Both the position numbers and the translations under genes were made by a program. From Firmicutes bacterium UBA1393 (lineage in GTDB: Bacteria > Bacillota > DTU025), in assembly GCA_002305255.1 (NCBI GenBank), contig DBQN01000007.1, forward strand, positions 11,160-18,443: a DNA stretch of 7,284 nt, given 5' to 3'. The stretch's first letter is position 1, and each line of letters starts with the position of its first letter. Below are positions 6,298 through 7,284 of this stretch, one piece after another. A model generated the notes under the pieces. It was not told the DNA's origin. It did not search any database and saw only the letters and a list, made by a program, of their open reading frames with translations.

Positions 6298-7281
6298 ATG
6301 AACAAAGCAGCATCCATAACGGTGAGGCCGTCTACCATGGACGACCTGGCCAGGATCGTTGACATAGGCTCACGAACGTGGGATGGCGACGACTATATCC
6401 CGCACGTGGCCGAACGGTGGATCACGTCCACACACGGTGTGTTCGCCGTCGCTGAACTTGATGGAGTGTTATGCGGTTTTGGGAGACTGGCCTTTCACAG
6501 CCCCCAACACGGCTGGCTGGAAGGTCTGCGCGTAGACGCAGCCTACCAGCGCCGCGGCGTTGCCCGTGCCATCGGTCGGTACCTGATGGACGCGGCTTTC
6601 CGGGCCGGAGTAAGCACGCTTCGCTTCGCGACAGCCGTTGACAACAAGGAGAGCATCGCGCTGAATGAGTCGGCGGGATTCGTTCGTATCGGCGGCGGGC
6701 GATGGCTCGATTGCGACTTGACCGTGGACGAGCTCGCACAGAGGGCAGAGACGCTAGCAGCAGAGCTGGGCGCAACGCCGGAACTGGTGACAAGGCTACG
6801 CGGCGACGAACTCGGCGCAGATTCACCCTTCATCAGGCAGGTGCTCAGTTCGCACACAATTGCCTCAACAGGCGGGATGATACCTTCCGGTTTCGTGTTC
6901 TACCCGGCTGAGCCGGACTACGCTTCCGGGCTGGCCGTGGACGGCTACGCATACTCGGCGCCGCGAGGGCAGGGCGACGACGGCGCCATTCTGTTGGCAA
7001 CCATATGGGCGGAGTCGCCGACCGACAGGCCGGAGGCAGTCATCAACGTGCTTGAGGGCGGAAGACGGGCCTGCGCCGCGGCACTGGCGGCAGCACTCCG
7101 CGACTTCAGGCGCGACGGAATAGCTGACGTAGTCGCGACGGTGCCCTGCGAAAGCGTGCAGCTTGAGGTGTTGAAGGGGATCGGCTACACGAGCTGGCTT
7201 GAGGACGACTGCCCGGTCGACAATCCCACAGTGATCCTGTTCGATTATCCCATCAACACACAGCAGCAGCTAGAGCCATAG
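6298..7281 (+). CDS. GNAT-family N-acetyltransferase with a second, degenerate GNAT-like domain
   Basis: This 327-residue protein is about twice the size of a single GNAT domain. The N-terminal half (about 7-145) carries the acetyl-CoA motif: LEGLRVDAAYQRRGVARAIG (74-93), with Q/R-x-x-G-x-A, followed by TAVDNKESIALNESAGFVRIG (112-132). The C-terminal half (about 175-318) has GNAT-like order, with ALAAALRDFRRDGI (262-275) and VPCESVQLEVLKGIGYTSW (282-300), but no clear acetyl-CoA loop, so it is probably inactive or substrate-binding. ATG 6298 was chosen because AGGAGG (6282-6287) lies 10 nt upstream and MNKAASITVRP is a typical GNAT beginning; the frame is open from 6241, overlapping the E1-like gene, but without a better SD. 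It is last in the cluster, and the window ends 3 nt after its stop. The acceptor substrate is unknown. Confidence 0.87.
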   Translation: MNKAASITVRPSTMDDLARIVDIGSRTWDGDDYIPHVAERWITSTHGVFAVAELDGVLCGFGRLAFHSPQHGWLEGLRVDAAYQRRGVARAIGRYLMDAAFRAGVSTLRFATAVDNKESIALNESAGFVRIGGGRWLDCDLTVDELAQRAETLAAELGATPELVTRLRGDELGADSPFIRQVLSSHTIASTGGMIPSGFVFYPAEPDYASGLAVDGYAYSAPRGQGDDGAILLATIWAESPTDRPEAVINVLEGGRRACAAALAAALRDFRRDGIADVVATVPCESVQLEVLKGIGYTSWLEDDCPVDNPTVILFDYPINTQQQLEP

Positions 7282-7284
7282 AAG

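Overview
The window carries seven protein genes from a moderately high-GC genome. Strong AGGAGG-type ribosome binding sites, TTG and GTG starts, a small stand-alone NifU domain and a secreted L,D-transpeptidase with peptidoglycan-binding domains suggest a Gram-positive, Bacillota-like bacterium, perhaps one of the high-GC deep-branching lineages. This placement is inference: no rRNA or other taxonomic marker is present.

Layout. Positions 1-313 hold no convincing gene. They contain a cluster of short direct and inverted repeats resembling the multi-repeat end of an IS21-type insertion sequence, a block of nested inverted repeats, and a perfect 10-bp hairpin. A good sigma-A-type promoter (314-342) then drives a monocistronic NifU-like Fe-S scaffold gene (374-595, +). 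It is separated by a shared hairpin terminator (708-737) from a convergent gene for a membrane-anchored L,D-transpeptidase (813-1988, -). Divergent from that gene is the tdh-kbl pair (2122-3162 and 3228-4418, +), which together convert L-threonine to glycine and acetyl-CoA. The intergenic region 4419-4631 holds a GC-rich terminator with a candidate promoter upstream of it. A tight three-gene cluster follows on +: a monoacylglycerol-lipase-like alpha/beta hydrolase (4632-5468), a HesA/MoeB/ThiF E1-like adenylyltransferase overlapping it by 28 bp (5441-6277), and a two-domain GNAT acetyltransferase 20 bp further on (6298-7281).

How the genes relate. Tdh makes 2-amino-3-ketobutyrate, which Kbl cleaves with CoA, so this operon is a complete two-step pathway. 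The three-gene cluster is almost certainly co-transcribed, but its shared purpose is unknown. No ThiS/MoaD-like partner, thiamine gene or molybdopterin gene is visible for the E1-like protein. That cluster and its possibly attenuated leader are the least explained part of the window. The other genes look like ordinary chromosomal housekeeping or metabolic genes, and I see no clearly new defence or mobile system.
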